Positions 1 through 9,142 are shown, numbered from the stretch's first letter. The stretch is DNA of 64,000 bases from Pacificispira sp965223125 (GCA_965223125.1 OZ244984.1:1240001-1304000), one strand, 5' to 3'. Notes: generated from the letters alone by a model not told the origin. Numbers and translations: made by a program.

Positions 1-142
1 TGCCGATCCGTTCCCGCGCTCCCTTCCAGCCCAGGAGCAGGCGCTGTTCGCGCTAGGCTATTATCACCAGCGCCAGGCCTTTTTCATCAAGCAGAACAAG
101 CCCGAATCCGATCCAGCCCAGACTGAGGAGACCGCCCAATGA
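1..142 (+). CDS. cas8c: Cas8c (Csd1), C-terminal end only
   Basis: This is the last 46 codons of a protein entering from the left edge. The readable tail contains FALGYYHQRQAFF, which resembles the C-terminal end of Csd1/Cas8c, the large subunit of the type I-C Cascade surveillance complex. Its stop codon overlaps the start of the next gene (ATGA at 139-142), so it is translationally coupled to cas7. The identification relies on this short motif plus the cas7-cas4-cas1-cas2 order downstream, which is the canonical type I-C order. cas3 and cas5 would be expected upstream, outside the window. Confidence 0.8.
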   Translation, partial: ADPFPRSLPAQEQALFALGYYHQRQAFFIKQNKPESDPAQTEETAQ

Positions 143-1095
143 CCGCCATCGCCAACCGCTACGATTTCGTCCTGCTGTTCGATGTGACGAACGGCAATCC
201 GAATGGCGATCCCGATGCCGGGAATATGCCCAGGCTGGACCCGGAGACCAATCACGGTCTGATCAGCGATGTCAGCCTGAAACGCAAGATTCGCAATTAC
301 GTCGAAATGGCAAAAGACGGAGAACCGGGCCACAGGATTTATGTCCGTGAGGGATCGATCCTGAACGAGGCGCATCGTGAGGCCTTCGCCGCGATCCGTC
401 CGGGCGACGCCGACGTCGCCAAGGCGACAAAGCTCAGTCCGCAGAGCGACCCGGAAGCGGAGCAACTGACCAAGTGGATGTGCGCCAATTTCTTCGACAT
501 CCGTACCTTTGGCGCGGTAATGAGCACCGGGATCAACTGCGGTCAGCTGCGCGGTCCGGTGCAACTGGCCTTCGCCGGATCGGTGGAACCGATCCTGCCG
601 CTGGAAATCTCCATCACCCGCATGGCCGCGACAACGGAAAAGGAAAAGAAGGCGAAGGCCGAAGGCTCCGATGCCTCCGACGACGCGCGCACTGACAACC
701 GCACCATGGGACGCAAGCATATCGTCCCCTATGGCCTGTACCGCGCTCACGGCTTTATTTCCGCCAATCTGGCCAGAAAAACCGGTTTTTCCGACGCCGA
801 TCTGACGACCTTGTTCGAGGCGCTGGGAACCATGTTTGAACACGACCGATCCGCCGCACGGGGCGAGATGACAACCCGCCGCCTGATCGTTTTCAAGCAT
901 GAAAACGCGCTGGGCAATGCCAAGGCGCAGGATTTGTTCGAACGGGTCAAGGTCAGCCGCATGATAGATGGCGAACCCCATGCCATCGACCGACGGCTGG
1001 ATAATTTCCCACCTGCACGCCATTTTTCAGATTATGCGGTGGAAATCGACCGCAATAGCCTGCCGGAGGGGGTCGATATCTTGGAACCGGCCTGA
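139..1095 (+). CDS. cas7: Type I-C Cascade backbone protein Cas7 (Csd2)
   Basis: This 318-residue protein is the backbone subunit that polymerises along the crRNA spacer in type I-C Cascade. The N-terminal GNPNGDPDAGNMPRLDP segment (about residues 19-35), followed by SDVSLKRKIRNYV, is the hallmark RRM-fold start of the Csd2/Csh2 Cas7 family. The length is in the usual range of about 280-320 residues. The start ATG overlaps the cas8c stop. A hydrophilic stretch near residues 170-190 (many Lys, Glu and Asp) is probably a loop. The gene sits between cas8c and cas4 on the same strand, so it belongs to one cas operon. Confidence 0.95.
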   Translation: MTAIANRYDFVLLFDVTNGNPNGDPDAGNMPRLDPETNHGLISDVSLKRKIRNYVEMAKDGEPGHRIYVREGSILNEAHREAFAAIRPGDADVAKATKLSPQSDPEAEQLTKWMCANFFDIRTFGAVMSTGINCGQLRGPVQLAFAGSVEPILPLEISITRMAATTEKEKKAKAEGSDASDDARTDNRTMGRKHIVPYGLYRAHGFISANLARKTGFSDADLTTLFEALGTMFEHDRSAARGEMTTRRLIVFKHENALGNAKAQDLFERVKVSRMIDGEPHAIDRRLDNFPPARHFSDYAVEIDRNSLPEGVDILEPA

Positions 1096-1146
1096 TCGGA
1101 GCGTTGATTCCAGAGCTGGACAGGATTGGAGCAGGATGCGGTCAAA

Positions 1147-1839
1147 ATGGCGGAGAGCAACAAATGCCGTGATGCCGGGGAAATGCCGATCCCGATTTCT
1201 GCCCTGCAGCATGCCGTTTATTGCCTGCGTCAGGCGGCACTGATTCATCTGGAGCGGGTCTGGGCGGAAAATCGCCGGACGGCGGAAGGCCGTGTGATGC
1301 ACGATGCCGCCGATACGCCATCCGAACGACTGCGTGCCGGAGTCCAGGTCGTTACCGCTCTACCGCTGGGCAGCGCGGAACTCGGTCTGGCCGGAACGGC
1401 GGACAGGGTCGAATTTCACCCTGCGGCGGATGGCGGCGAGACGCCCTATCCGGTCGAATACAAGCGCGGTAAGCCAAAGCCGCATCGTGCCGATGAGGTC
1501 CAACTCTGTGCCCAGGCGCTCTGTCTGGAGGAAATGACCGGACGACGGGTCCCTGAGGGTGCCCTGTTCTATGGCGAGACCAGACGCCGCCTTGTCGTTC
1601 CGATTGACGACGGATTGCGAACCCTGACCCGCGCGACGATTGCCGATCTTGCGACCATCTTCGAAAGCCGTCGGACACCGCCCGCCGTCTACAAGGCCGC
1701 GCGCTGTCGGGGTTGTTCGCTGATCGATCTCTGTCGCCCAAAACTCTCGCGCCGATCCGCCCGGACGTGGCGCGCGGCGCGCCTATCGGAGATTCTGGCT
1801 GAGGATATGCCCGACATGTCAGCGGAGCCAGACCTGTGA
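1147..1839 (+). CDS. cas4: CRISPR adaptation nuclease Cas4
   Basis: This is a RecB-like nuclease that trims prespacers and defines PAM orientation together with Cas1-Cas2. The ISALQHAVYCLRQAALIHLERVW stretch matches the Cas4 N-terminus and includes the first cluster-binding Cys. VEYKRGKP is the nuclease motif carrying the catalytic Lys. The C-terminal CRGCSLIDLC supplies the remaining iron-sulphur Cys residues. I chose ATG 1147 because an AGGA lies 10 bases upstream. A TTG at 1126 and an ATG at 1183 are alternatives. The last codons overlap the GTG start of cas1 (GTGA at 1836-1839), which indicates coupled translation. Confidence 0.92.
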   Translation: MAESNKCRDAGEMPIPISALQHAVYCLRQAALIHLERVWAENRRTAEGRVMHDAADTPSERLRAGVQVVTALPLGSAELGLAGTADRVEFHPAADGGETPYPVEYKRGKPKPHRADEVQLCAQALCLEEMTGRRVPEGALFYGETRRRLVVPIDDGLRTLTRATIADLATIFESRRTPPAVYKAARCRGCSLIDLCRPKLSRRSARTWRAARLSEILAEDMPDMSAEPDL

Positions 1840-2873
1840 AAAAGCTCCTCAATACACTTTATGTCACGACTGAGGGGATGGCGTTGTCCAAGGATGGGGA
1901 GAACATCGTCGCCCGGCTGGACGGGGCGGAACAGGGGCGCGCCCCGTTCCATATGCTGGGTTCTGTCGTGGCATTCGGGGCGATTGCGATCACCCCGGCA
2001 CTGATGCAGGCATGCGCCGCCGCTGGAATTTGCCTTGTGCTGCTGGACCGTACCGGGCGCTTCCAGGCCCGCATCGAAGGACCGGTCAGCGGTAATGTCC
2101 TGTTGCGCCGCGCTCAATATGCTCTCAGTGAGTCGGCACCGGCGGAAATCGCGCAGGGTTTCATCCTTGGCAAGATAGCCAACCAGCGTGCTGTTCTGAT
2201 GCGTGCCTTGCGGGACTATGGGGCGACGGGACCGGTGGAAGCGCAGGCGGCCCTGCGGCGCGCAGTGACTCGGCTCGGCCATCTGCTGAGTCAAATTTCG
2301 CTTCGCGACTATGATCTGGATACCCTGCGCGGCGCAGAGGGTGATGCCGCAGCCCAGTATTTCGCCGTGTTCGATCACCTGCTGCGCAATCCCGATCCGG
2401 CGATGCGGTTCACGACACGGTCACGCAGGCCGCCGCTTGACGCCGTTAATGCGTTGCTCTCCTTCCTCTATACTCTGCTCACCCATGATTGTCGGGCGGC
2501 GGCGGAAAGCGTCGGGCTGGACCCTGCTGTTGGCTTCCTGCACCGTGATCGGCCAGGGCGACCCAGCCTCGCCCTCGATCTGATGGAAGAGCTTCGACCC
2601 GTCCTCGCTGACCGGCTGGCCCTATCGCTGATCAACCGCCGTCAGATCGGACCCAGCGATTTCGAGCATAGAGATGGTGGAGCGGTGCTGCTGACCGATG
2701 CCGGGCGGCGCACGGTGTTGACCGCGTGGCAGACTCGAAAGGCGGAGGACCGACGTCACGACTTTATGGAGGAAACTGCGCCTCTCGGCCTTGTCCCCTA
2801 TCTCCAGGCGCAACTGCTTGCGCGCCATCTGCGGGGCGATCTTGACGCCTATCCGCCCTGGTTCTGGAATTGA
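1836..2873 (+). CDS. cas1: CRISPR integrase Cas1 (type I-C)
   Basis: This 345-residue protein is the metal-dependent integrase that inserts spacers at the leader-repeat junction. The sequence MKKLLNTLYVTTEGMALSKDGENIVA is the typical Cas1c N-terminal beta domain. The C-terminal alpha domain includes LMEELRPVLADRLALSLINR, the LxEExRP catalytic region with its Glu. The start is a GTG that overlaps the cas4 stop. It forms the adaptation module with cas4 and cas2, so this locus should be able to acquire spacers. The long array agrees with that. Confidence 0.95.
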   Translation: MKKLLNTLYVTTEGMALSKDGENIVARLDGAEQGRAPFHMLGSVVAFGAIAITPALMQACAAAGICLVLLDRTGRFQARIEGPVSGNVLLRRAQYALSESAPAEIAQGFILGKIANQRAVLMRALRDYGATGPVEAQAALRRAVTRLGHLLSQISLRDYDLDTLRGAEGDAAAQYFAVFDHLLRNPDPAMRFTTRSRRPPLDAVNALLSFLYTLLTHDCRAAAESVGLDPAVGFLHRDRPGRPSLALDLMEELRPVLADRLALSLINRRQIGPSDFEHRDGGAVLLTDAGRRTVLTAWQTRKAEDRRHDFMEETAPLGLVPYLQAQLLARHLRGDLDAYPPWFWN

Positions 2874-2900
2874 TCTGGTCAAGCCATATAGGAAAATCAG

Positions 2901-3191
2901 ATGCTGATGCTTGTCACCTATGATGTACGGACCGAATCAGGGGACGGTGCCCGACGTCTGCGCCGCATCGCCAAGGCCTGTCGCGACTTTGGCCAGCGCG
3001 TACAATATTCCGTCTTCGAGATCGAGGTCGATCCCGCGCAATGGGTGATGCTCAAGGCTCGGTTGGAGAATATTATTGACCCGGAGGTCGATAGCCTGCG
3101 GTACTATCATTTGGGTGCAAAGGGCCGGAGCCGGGTCGAACACGTCGGTGCCAAACCCACTGTCGACCTGACCGGCCCGCTGATCTTTTGA
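2901..3191 (+). CDS. cas2: CRISPR adaptation protein Cas2
   Basis: This 96-residue protein has the Cas2 ferredoxin-like fold. It opens with MLVTYDVRTES, where the Asp belongs to the conserved beta1 motif, and continues through GQRVQYSVFEIEVDPAQW, the usual beta2-beta3 region. Cas2 bridges two Cas1 dimers in the integration complex. The stop codon lies in a small perfect hairpin (CTGATC-TTTT-GATCAG, 3180-3195). The gap to cas1 is 27 bases, so it is the last gene of the cas operon before the leader and array. Confidence 0.95.
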   Translation: MLMLVTYDVRTESGDGARRLRRIAKACRDFGQRVQYSVFEIEVDPAQWVMLKARLENIIDPEVDSLRYYHLGAKGRSRVEHVGAKPTVDLTGPLIF

Positions 3192-3385
3192 TCAGACCCG
3201 ACCTGATCGCGAACCCCAAGTGGGCCGGGTTTCCCCGGCAGGTTCGCGATCTCACCCAAGGTATTGAAACCGTGAATATGGTACCCGCGCTTCCGGTCAC
3301 AGATCGTCGAAGCTAAAGTGCATTATGTTAGGTTCGCGCCATCATCCATCTTGCCCCAACCCTGGCCTCAACTTACGTTTACCCA
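3192..3385 (+). promoter_or_regulatory. CRISPR leader with a long inverted repeat
   Basis: This is the 194-base stretch between cas2 and the first repeat. It holds a perfect 11-bp inverted repeat, GATCGCGAACC at 3205-3215 and GGTTCGCGATC at 3241-3251, with a 25-base GC-rich loop. That repeat could end cas transcription or bind a protein. The remainder, down to the first repeat, should contain the array promoter and the integration-anchoring sequence. Leader position is inferred from cas gene order, from the repeat ending in GATCGAAAC, and from degenerate repeats lying only at the far end. I cannot point to a convincing -35/-10 pair. Confidence 0.7.
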
Positions 3386-6300
3386 GTCGCCCCTCACACG
3401 GGGACGCGGATCGAAACTCCGCCGAGACCGAACGGGCAGCGGCCTATGGCGTCGCCCCTCACACGGGGACGCGGATCGAAACACGCCGGGATCGCGGGTG
3501 CGTGGATCGACGGCAGTCGCCCCTCACACGGGGACGCGGATCGAAACAAACATGGCGAGGTTCTGTCCGTCGACGGCGATAGTCGCCCCTCACACGGGGA
3601 CGCGGATCGAAACCTGCGCGATGTTGCATCCGGGCGCGGGGTGACGGGTCGCCCCTCACACGGGGACGCGGATCGAAACTATGAGGCGCTGATCTATGAG
3701 GCAGTGGCGCGCGTCGCCCCTCACACGGGGACGCGGATCGAAACTCCCGCGCCTTGCGAGGGCGGGCCTCCGGCAAACGTCGCCCCTCACACGGGGACGC
3801 GGATCGAAACATGGCAAAGCAGGATCGATATATGGGCGGGCGTGTCGCCCCTCACACGGGGACGCGGATCGAAACCTGTCAGACCGGTTGCAATCGCTGC
3901 CGGATTATGTCGCCCCTCACACGGGGACGCGGATCGAAACTGCACCCGACCCGGCTGCGGATATGCCGCCGGTCGTCGCCCCTCACACGGGGACGCGGAT
4001 CGAAACTTCGAAAGATTTTGTGAATCCATGGCCGCGATGAGTCGCCCCTCACACGGGGACGCGGATCGAAACTCCCCCGTCTCCATAAGCAAACTGTCCC
4101 CTGCGCGTCGCCCCTCACACGGGGACGCGGATCGAAACAATATCGCTGCGCCAGGCCCATGCCTGTCTTTGGTCGCCCCTCACACGGGGACGCGGATCGA
4201 AACCCATCACCGGCCCGATCTTTCCGCATGCCGGTCTGGTCGCCCCTCACACGGGGACGCGGATCGAAACCAAATGGAAGTAACCGGCCCATCGAAAAAC
4301 GACAGGTCGCCCCTCACACGGGGACGCGGATCGAAACTCCAATTTCCCGGTGATCGCGGATGATATCATCTGTCGCCCCTCACACGGGGACGCGGATCGA
4401 AACACCACACATATAATAACGAATACCGGCACCATGTGTCGCCCCTCACACGGGGACGCGGATCGAAACACACACACACACACACAGGTCGCCCCTCACA
4501 CGGGGACGCGGATCGAAACTTCATCCCCCATACGACCAACCCGGCAATCACAAGTCGCCCCTCACACGGGGACGCGGATCGAAACATGCGACATTGATTT
4601 GCGTCTGATCCAAATCCCGTCGCCCCTCACACGGGGACGCGGATCGAAACACCGCCAAAAATGTCAAGAGCTCCACCGACAAGAGGTCGCCCCTCACACG
4701 GGGACGCGGATCGAAACAGGCCTCCGCCCGGTTCGCGTCATGGACGGACAAGTCGCCCCTCACACGGGGACGCGGATCGAAACACCGCGATATTGTACTG
4801 CTCCAGCACCGGCAGCAGGTCGCCCCTCACACGGGGACGCGGATCGAAACCTCCGCCGGGCGGGTCCGGCTGGCAAAGACATGTCGCCCCTCACACGGGG
4901 ACGCGGATCGAAACTAGGTACAGATTGAAGGAACGGATTGATTTCACGTCGCCCCTCACACGGGGACGCGGATCGAAACACTGGACCGATGGAGGTCACG
5001 AACCTGTCCTATGGTCGCCCCTCACACGGGGACGCGGATCGAAACTATATCCATCTGTCGCGCCACCTGATGTCGCCGGGTCGCCCCTCACACGGGGACG
5101 CGGATCGAAACTCCAAACTATGGGAGGGCCAGTCATGAGCGAAGGTCGCCCCTCACACGGGGACGCGGATCGAAACGCTCCTGGAACGCCATTTGCTCTC
5201 GCATGATGTCGTCGCCCCTCACACGGGGACGCGGATCGAAACAGCACGTCACACTGTCGAACAGTGCGACCGGTTGTCGCCCCTCACACGGGGACGCGGA
5301 TCGAAACCGCATGCCGGTCAGTGCGACCGGTTGTCGCCCCTCACACGGGGACGCGGATCGAAACCGCATGCCGGTCTGATGACGGAGATATCCGGGGGTC
5401 GCCCCTCACACGGGGACGCGGATCGAAACACTACATCTGCCCCACCTGCGCGATCACGTCATCCGCCCCGTCGCCCCTCACACGGGGACGCGGATCGAAA
5501 CACTACCGTCGCGCGCCTGCACCGATCCCCGCCGCTGTCGCCCCTCACACGGGGACGCGGATCGAAACAGCACCGCACCGATGATGAAATTCGTGACCGA
5601 GAAGTCGCCCCTCACACGGGGACGCGGATCGAAACCCGGAGGAGGTCCGGGTCGCATTGGCGGCACGATCGTCGCCCCTCACACGGGGACGCGGATCGAA
5701 ACAATGTCGGCGGATCGGGCACGTTTGCCAGTGCGTCGTCGCCCCTCACACGGGGACGCGGATCGAAACAACGCCGCCTATCAGCGGACGGCAACCCCGC
5801 CGGGTCGCCCCTCACACGGGGACGCGGATCGAAACACCTCGACCATATCAACCCCGCATGATCCCCGGGTCGCCCCTCACACGGGGACGCGGATCGAAAC
5901 ACGCTTGAGGATTGTATCCATTTCGATGTTAGGGTCGCCCCTCACACGGGGACGCGGATCGAAACAGTGATGCTGCCGAAAGGGGCTTACGTCTATTCCG
6001 CACGTCGCCCCTCACACGGGGACGCGGATCGAAACCTCATTCCGTATCACACCATCGGATTCGATCAGGTCGCCCCTCACACGGGGACGCGGATCGAAAC
6101 GCGGTAGCGCCGCAGGCATCCCTCTGAACAGGAGGTCGCCCCTCACACGGGGACGCGGATCGAAACCTGGAACGCGACCTACCTGCTTCAGGCCCTGACA
6201 GTCGCCCCTCACACGGGGACGCGGATCGAAACCTGTCCGGGGTCGCCACCGAGGGGCTCGACAAGAGTCGCCCCTCACACGGGGACGCGGATCGAAACAA

Positions 6301-7286
6301 TAAGAGTAAAGGATCTGGTGAAGCTCACCCTGGTCGCCCCTCACACGGGGACGCGGATCGAAACACCGTAGGGCTATTGCTGGCTTGGCTGATCGGGTGT
6401 CGCCCCTCACACGGGGACGCGGATCGAAACCCCTTCGCCGCCGCCCGCGCCATCACCGAAACCGGTCGCCCCTCACACGGGGACGCGGATCGAAACCTGC
6501 GCGATGTCGCGGCGGGGCGCGGGGTGACGGGTCGCCCCTCACACGGGGACGCGGATCGAAACGTCAGCGGCTGGTTGGGCGTCAGGTCAAAACTCGTCGC
6601 CCCTCACACGGGGGCGCGGATCGAAACACCCTGACCCAGAGCACGAACACGCATATCGGGCGTCGCCCCTCACACGGGGGCGCGGATCGAAACCGCCTCG
6701 GTCAGTCCCGCGCGCCACGCCTTCACCGTCGCCCCTCACACGGGGGCGCGGATCGAAACGCCGTCCGGGACCAGACCGGCATCGAGCACATGCGTCGCCC
6801 CTCACACGGGGGCGCGGATCGAAACGATGTGAAGCCGATGTAGTGCATGACATGAAGGGAGTCGCCCCTCACACGGGGGCGCGGATCGAAACCCAAGAAG
6901 ACCCCCCGATCCGTCAAAACGCCGTCCGTCGCCCCTCACACGGGGGCGCGGATCGAAACTCCGATGGCGGGGCCGATAATCGTCGCAAGCTGGTCGCCCC
7001 TCACACGGGGGCGCGGATCGAAACGTGGAAGACCTGCACCTGCAACTGGGTGCAAATGGTCGCCCCTCACACGGGGGCGCGGATCGAAACAAGCGGGCAT
7101 TTAACGGCCTGCCGGAAGATCAGAGTCGCCCCTCACACGGGGGCGCGGATCGAAACTTGGCGGGTCGCTACCACCGGAATTTTGGGGATGTCGCCCCTTA
7201 TCTAGATAAGCAGATCGAAACCCGTTTCGGATTGCACTGCCGGATTTGCTTGAAGGTCGCCCCTCATACGGGGTGTGGATCGAAAC
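3386..7286 (+). CRISPR. Type I-C CRISPR array, 60 repeats and 59 spacers
   Basis: The 32-bp repeat begins GTCGCCCCTCACACGG and ends GGATCGAAAC. I count 60 repeats. Repeats 1-49 (3386 to 6562) carry A at repeat position 19. Repeats 50-58 (6596 to 7156) carry G there. Repeat 59 (7190-7221) is replaced in its middle 16 bases. Repeat 60 (7256-7286) is 31 bp and degenerate. Degeneracy at the right end and cas genes on the left give leader-to-trailer polarity left to right. Most spacers are 32-35 bp. Exceptions are spacer 17 (18 bp), spacer 30 (25 bp), spacer 32 (40 bp) and spacer 40 (38 bp). Open frames across the array (repeated RPSHGDADRN or SPLTRGRGSK) are artefacts of repeat periodicity. Confidence 0.99.
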
Positions 7287-7339
7287 TCCATTCTGCGAAT
7301 TACTCTCAAGTCTAAAGAGTAGAAATCCCAATACATTAT

Positions 7340-8953
7340 TCATTGGTTGATCGAGTGGTTGATTCGTTCAATCCACTCAGAGAGCTTCTGAATACTGAAT
7401 CCTTGGCCGTACCCTTCGCCAACGGCCCGTGAAGTATGGCCGAGAATCGCGTTCTGCACTTGGAGCGGGACGTCCGCATCCCGGCAGGCGTCTTTGAATA
7501 AATGCCGAAAACTGTGGAACACTTTCCGTTCGTCGCTGATTCCGATTCTTCGGATGTAACCACCAAACCGCTTGCTTAGCTTTGCCGAATATTTCCCGTA
7601 TCTGTCTTCCTCAACGTCTTCGAAGAGCAAATTAGTGGAAGCGCCTCGCTGACGTACGTGTTCAATAAAGCCAAGCTTTAACAATGAGGAGTGCACCGGT
7701 ACGCGCCGAACTGAACCCTTGTTCTTTAATCGCCCACGAATATGAATATAGGGAGTCTCATTTAATCCTTCTACGTCTGCGACCGTGAGCTTTGCCAGTT
7801 CCTCCAGGCGTGCCCCGGAATACAGCGCTAGCCACGGAACCCAAAAATCTGCTGAGGCCGACTGCTTTAGATACTCTGATCCGAAGATCAGTGACAGATC
7901 ATCGTTGGAAAACGATAAACGGTCACCTTCCGGCGACTGATTGATTGTTGCACGTATATTGCTGACGGGATTATCCCGAATAAGACGATTCCGAATGAGC
8001 CAGTTGAAACAAGCTGCCAGGGCCTGCAGGTTTTTGTTCACTGTTTTCGGTGACAGCCGAGGCAGATCAAACTTCTCTGCATACTCGCAGCGGTCCTGAA
8101 ATGAAGCATTCTTCAGTTTTGATGGAACGGATCGGGGATACACTCCCAGTTTGTCACGAAAGGCAATAATGTCTTCGGGCCGAATCTGCGTGATGGATGG
8201 ATCGCGCTCAAAAAAAGCTACAAAGCGGTTGCAGGCGGTCATCCAGTCCAGTTCGGTTCGGGGTCGAAGTTTGGCGTCAGCAACATATCGACCAAACGCT
8301 TTTGTCAAAGTCAGTGCAACCGGTGTCGTGGTTGATGTGTTTTGTGTCTTGTGTACGTGTTCAGACAATGGGCCACTATTAAACTCGCTACCTTCGGAAT
8401 GCATTGTCAGCAGTTCAAAACATGCATCCCGGAATCTGTTTATGCCATTTGGCGCGGTTTCTAGATGAGCCCGCAAGCCAGTATCGTTGATATACATCTC
8501 TATGGCCTGGTTTGCCTGTCGGGCAGTCAGTTCCTCGACAAGAATTCCGGGTTCATTAGCTACATACTGGACATTGACGCGACCGGATATCAGTAGGTTT
8601 TCAAACCAACGGTCCGCCCACTTAACAATATCTTCCTGTGAAACCGAATTCTTCCCGATTGCCCGATGCAGTCGTCGCTGAAATTCGATGTAGTCCCAGT
8701 CGGTAAAATCAATAGTTAGAAAATCATCCAAAATAGGCTTCAATATGGACCCTTTAGAAAGGTCCTGAGCCTCATTCAGCAACTCAGATACGAATGCGCC
8801 GACTTGATGATTCCGAATCTCGGCGACACGGCGGTCTTTTGTTCCCAGGGTCTTTTTGATTTCGCGACGCCCAAGTGTATCGCGAAGGGCCGTTGGAATG
8901 CCCTTTCGGTGAATATAGACATGAGTTTTCGGATGTCGATTCAGGCCGCTCAT
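7340..8953 (-). CDS. Tyrosine recombinase (site-specific integrase)
   Basis: This 537-residue integrase has an N-terminal arm-binding region (MSGLNRHPKTHVYIHRKG and after), a core-binding domain, and a C-terminal catalytic domain. Visible catalytic elements are Arg in SGARLEEL, a Lys-containing beta-hairpin (KNKGSVRRVPVH), HSFRH (His-x-x-Arg), LGHTS and the Tyr in GEGYGQGF. The start ATG is at 8953. The gene ends 53 bases from the last CRISPR repeat. Without transposon A, its 5' end would lie about 100 bp from the 3' end of tRNA-Ser, the usual position of an island integrase beside its attachment site. It is probably the integrase of a tRNA-Ser genomic island. Its extent to the left cannot be seen. 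Confidence 0.9.
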   Translation of the reverse strand: MSGLNRHPKTHVYIHRKGIPTALRDTLGRREIKKTLGTKDRRVAEIRNHQVGAFVSELLNEAQDLSKGSILKPILDDFLTIDFTDWDYIEFQRRLHRAIGKNSVSQEDIVKWADRWFENLLISGRVNVQYVANEPGILVEELTARQANQAIEMYINDTGLRAHLETAPNGINRFRDACFELLTMHSEGSEFNSGPLSEHVHKTQNTSTTTPVALTLTKAFGRYVADAKLRPRTELDWMTACNRFVAFFERDPSITQIRPEDIIAFRDKLGVYPRSVPSKLKNASFQDRCEYAEKFDLPRLSPKTVNKNLQALAACFNWLIRNRLIRDNPVSNIRATINQSPEGDRLSFSNDDLSLIFGSEYLKQSASADFWVPWLALYSGARLEELAKLTVADVEGLNETPYIHIRGRLKNKGSVRRVPVHSSLLKLGFIEHVRQRGASTNLLFEDVEEDRYGKYSAKLSKRFGGYIRRIGISDERKVFHSFRHLFKDACRDADVPLQVQNAILGHTSRAVGEGYGQGFSIQKLSEWIERINHSINQ

Positions 8954-9015
8954 TTGGTGGACTTTGTACCACTATTTTGTACCAAAGTCAATTTGTTATA
9001 AGGCTGATAATAAAC

Positions 9016-9020
9016 AATTT
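9016..9020. repeat. Target-site duplication, left copy, element A (AATTT)
   Basis: The five bases AATTT directly precede the TGTCAT terminus at 9021 and are repeated at 42759-42763 directly after the opposite terminus. Five-base duplications are the rule for Tn7-like transposition. Confidence 0.9.
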
Positions 9021-9142
9021 TGTCATATCCCATTAATAATGGCACAGAAGCGGCCGATGGAATCGGAAATACCGCTTAATTTTGTCATTTTATGCCGTTT
9101 CAATTTGTCATAGTAGTGCATTATGCCACTTAAACTTGGCAC
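9021..9142 (+). repeat. Left end of element A with four presumed TnsB sites
   Basis: Four related 18-bp sites point the same way: 9029-9046 (CCCATTAATAATGGCACA), 9071-9088 (ACCGCTTAATTTTGTCAT), 9094-9111 (GCCGTTTCAATTTGTCAT) and 9125-9142 (GCCACTTAAACTTGGCAC). They share a pattern near CC-x-x-TTAA-x-x-TG-x-CA. The same motif recurs in the right end, as expected for the transposase-binding arrays of Tn7-like ends. Confidence 0.85.

Noticed and set aside
64..1023. Long leftward frame opposite cas7
   Set aside because: It is the antisense of a clear Cas7 gene and has no family similarity.
3318..7315. Many open reading frames of 60-300 codons across the array
   Set aside because: They are produced by the repeat unit lacking stops in several frames, and the peptides are only repeat translations such as RPSHGDADRN.
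1..9142. A type I-C CRISPR-associated transposon (CAST), because cas genes, a CRISPR array and TniQ lie within 42 kb
   Set aside because: The cas operon has its adaptation genes and a long ordinary array, and all of it lies left of both transposon ends (9021 and 9834). Neither transposon contains any cas gene or repeat. Each already has a long TnsD-like TniQ.
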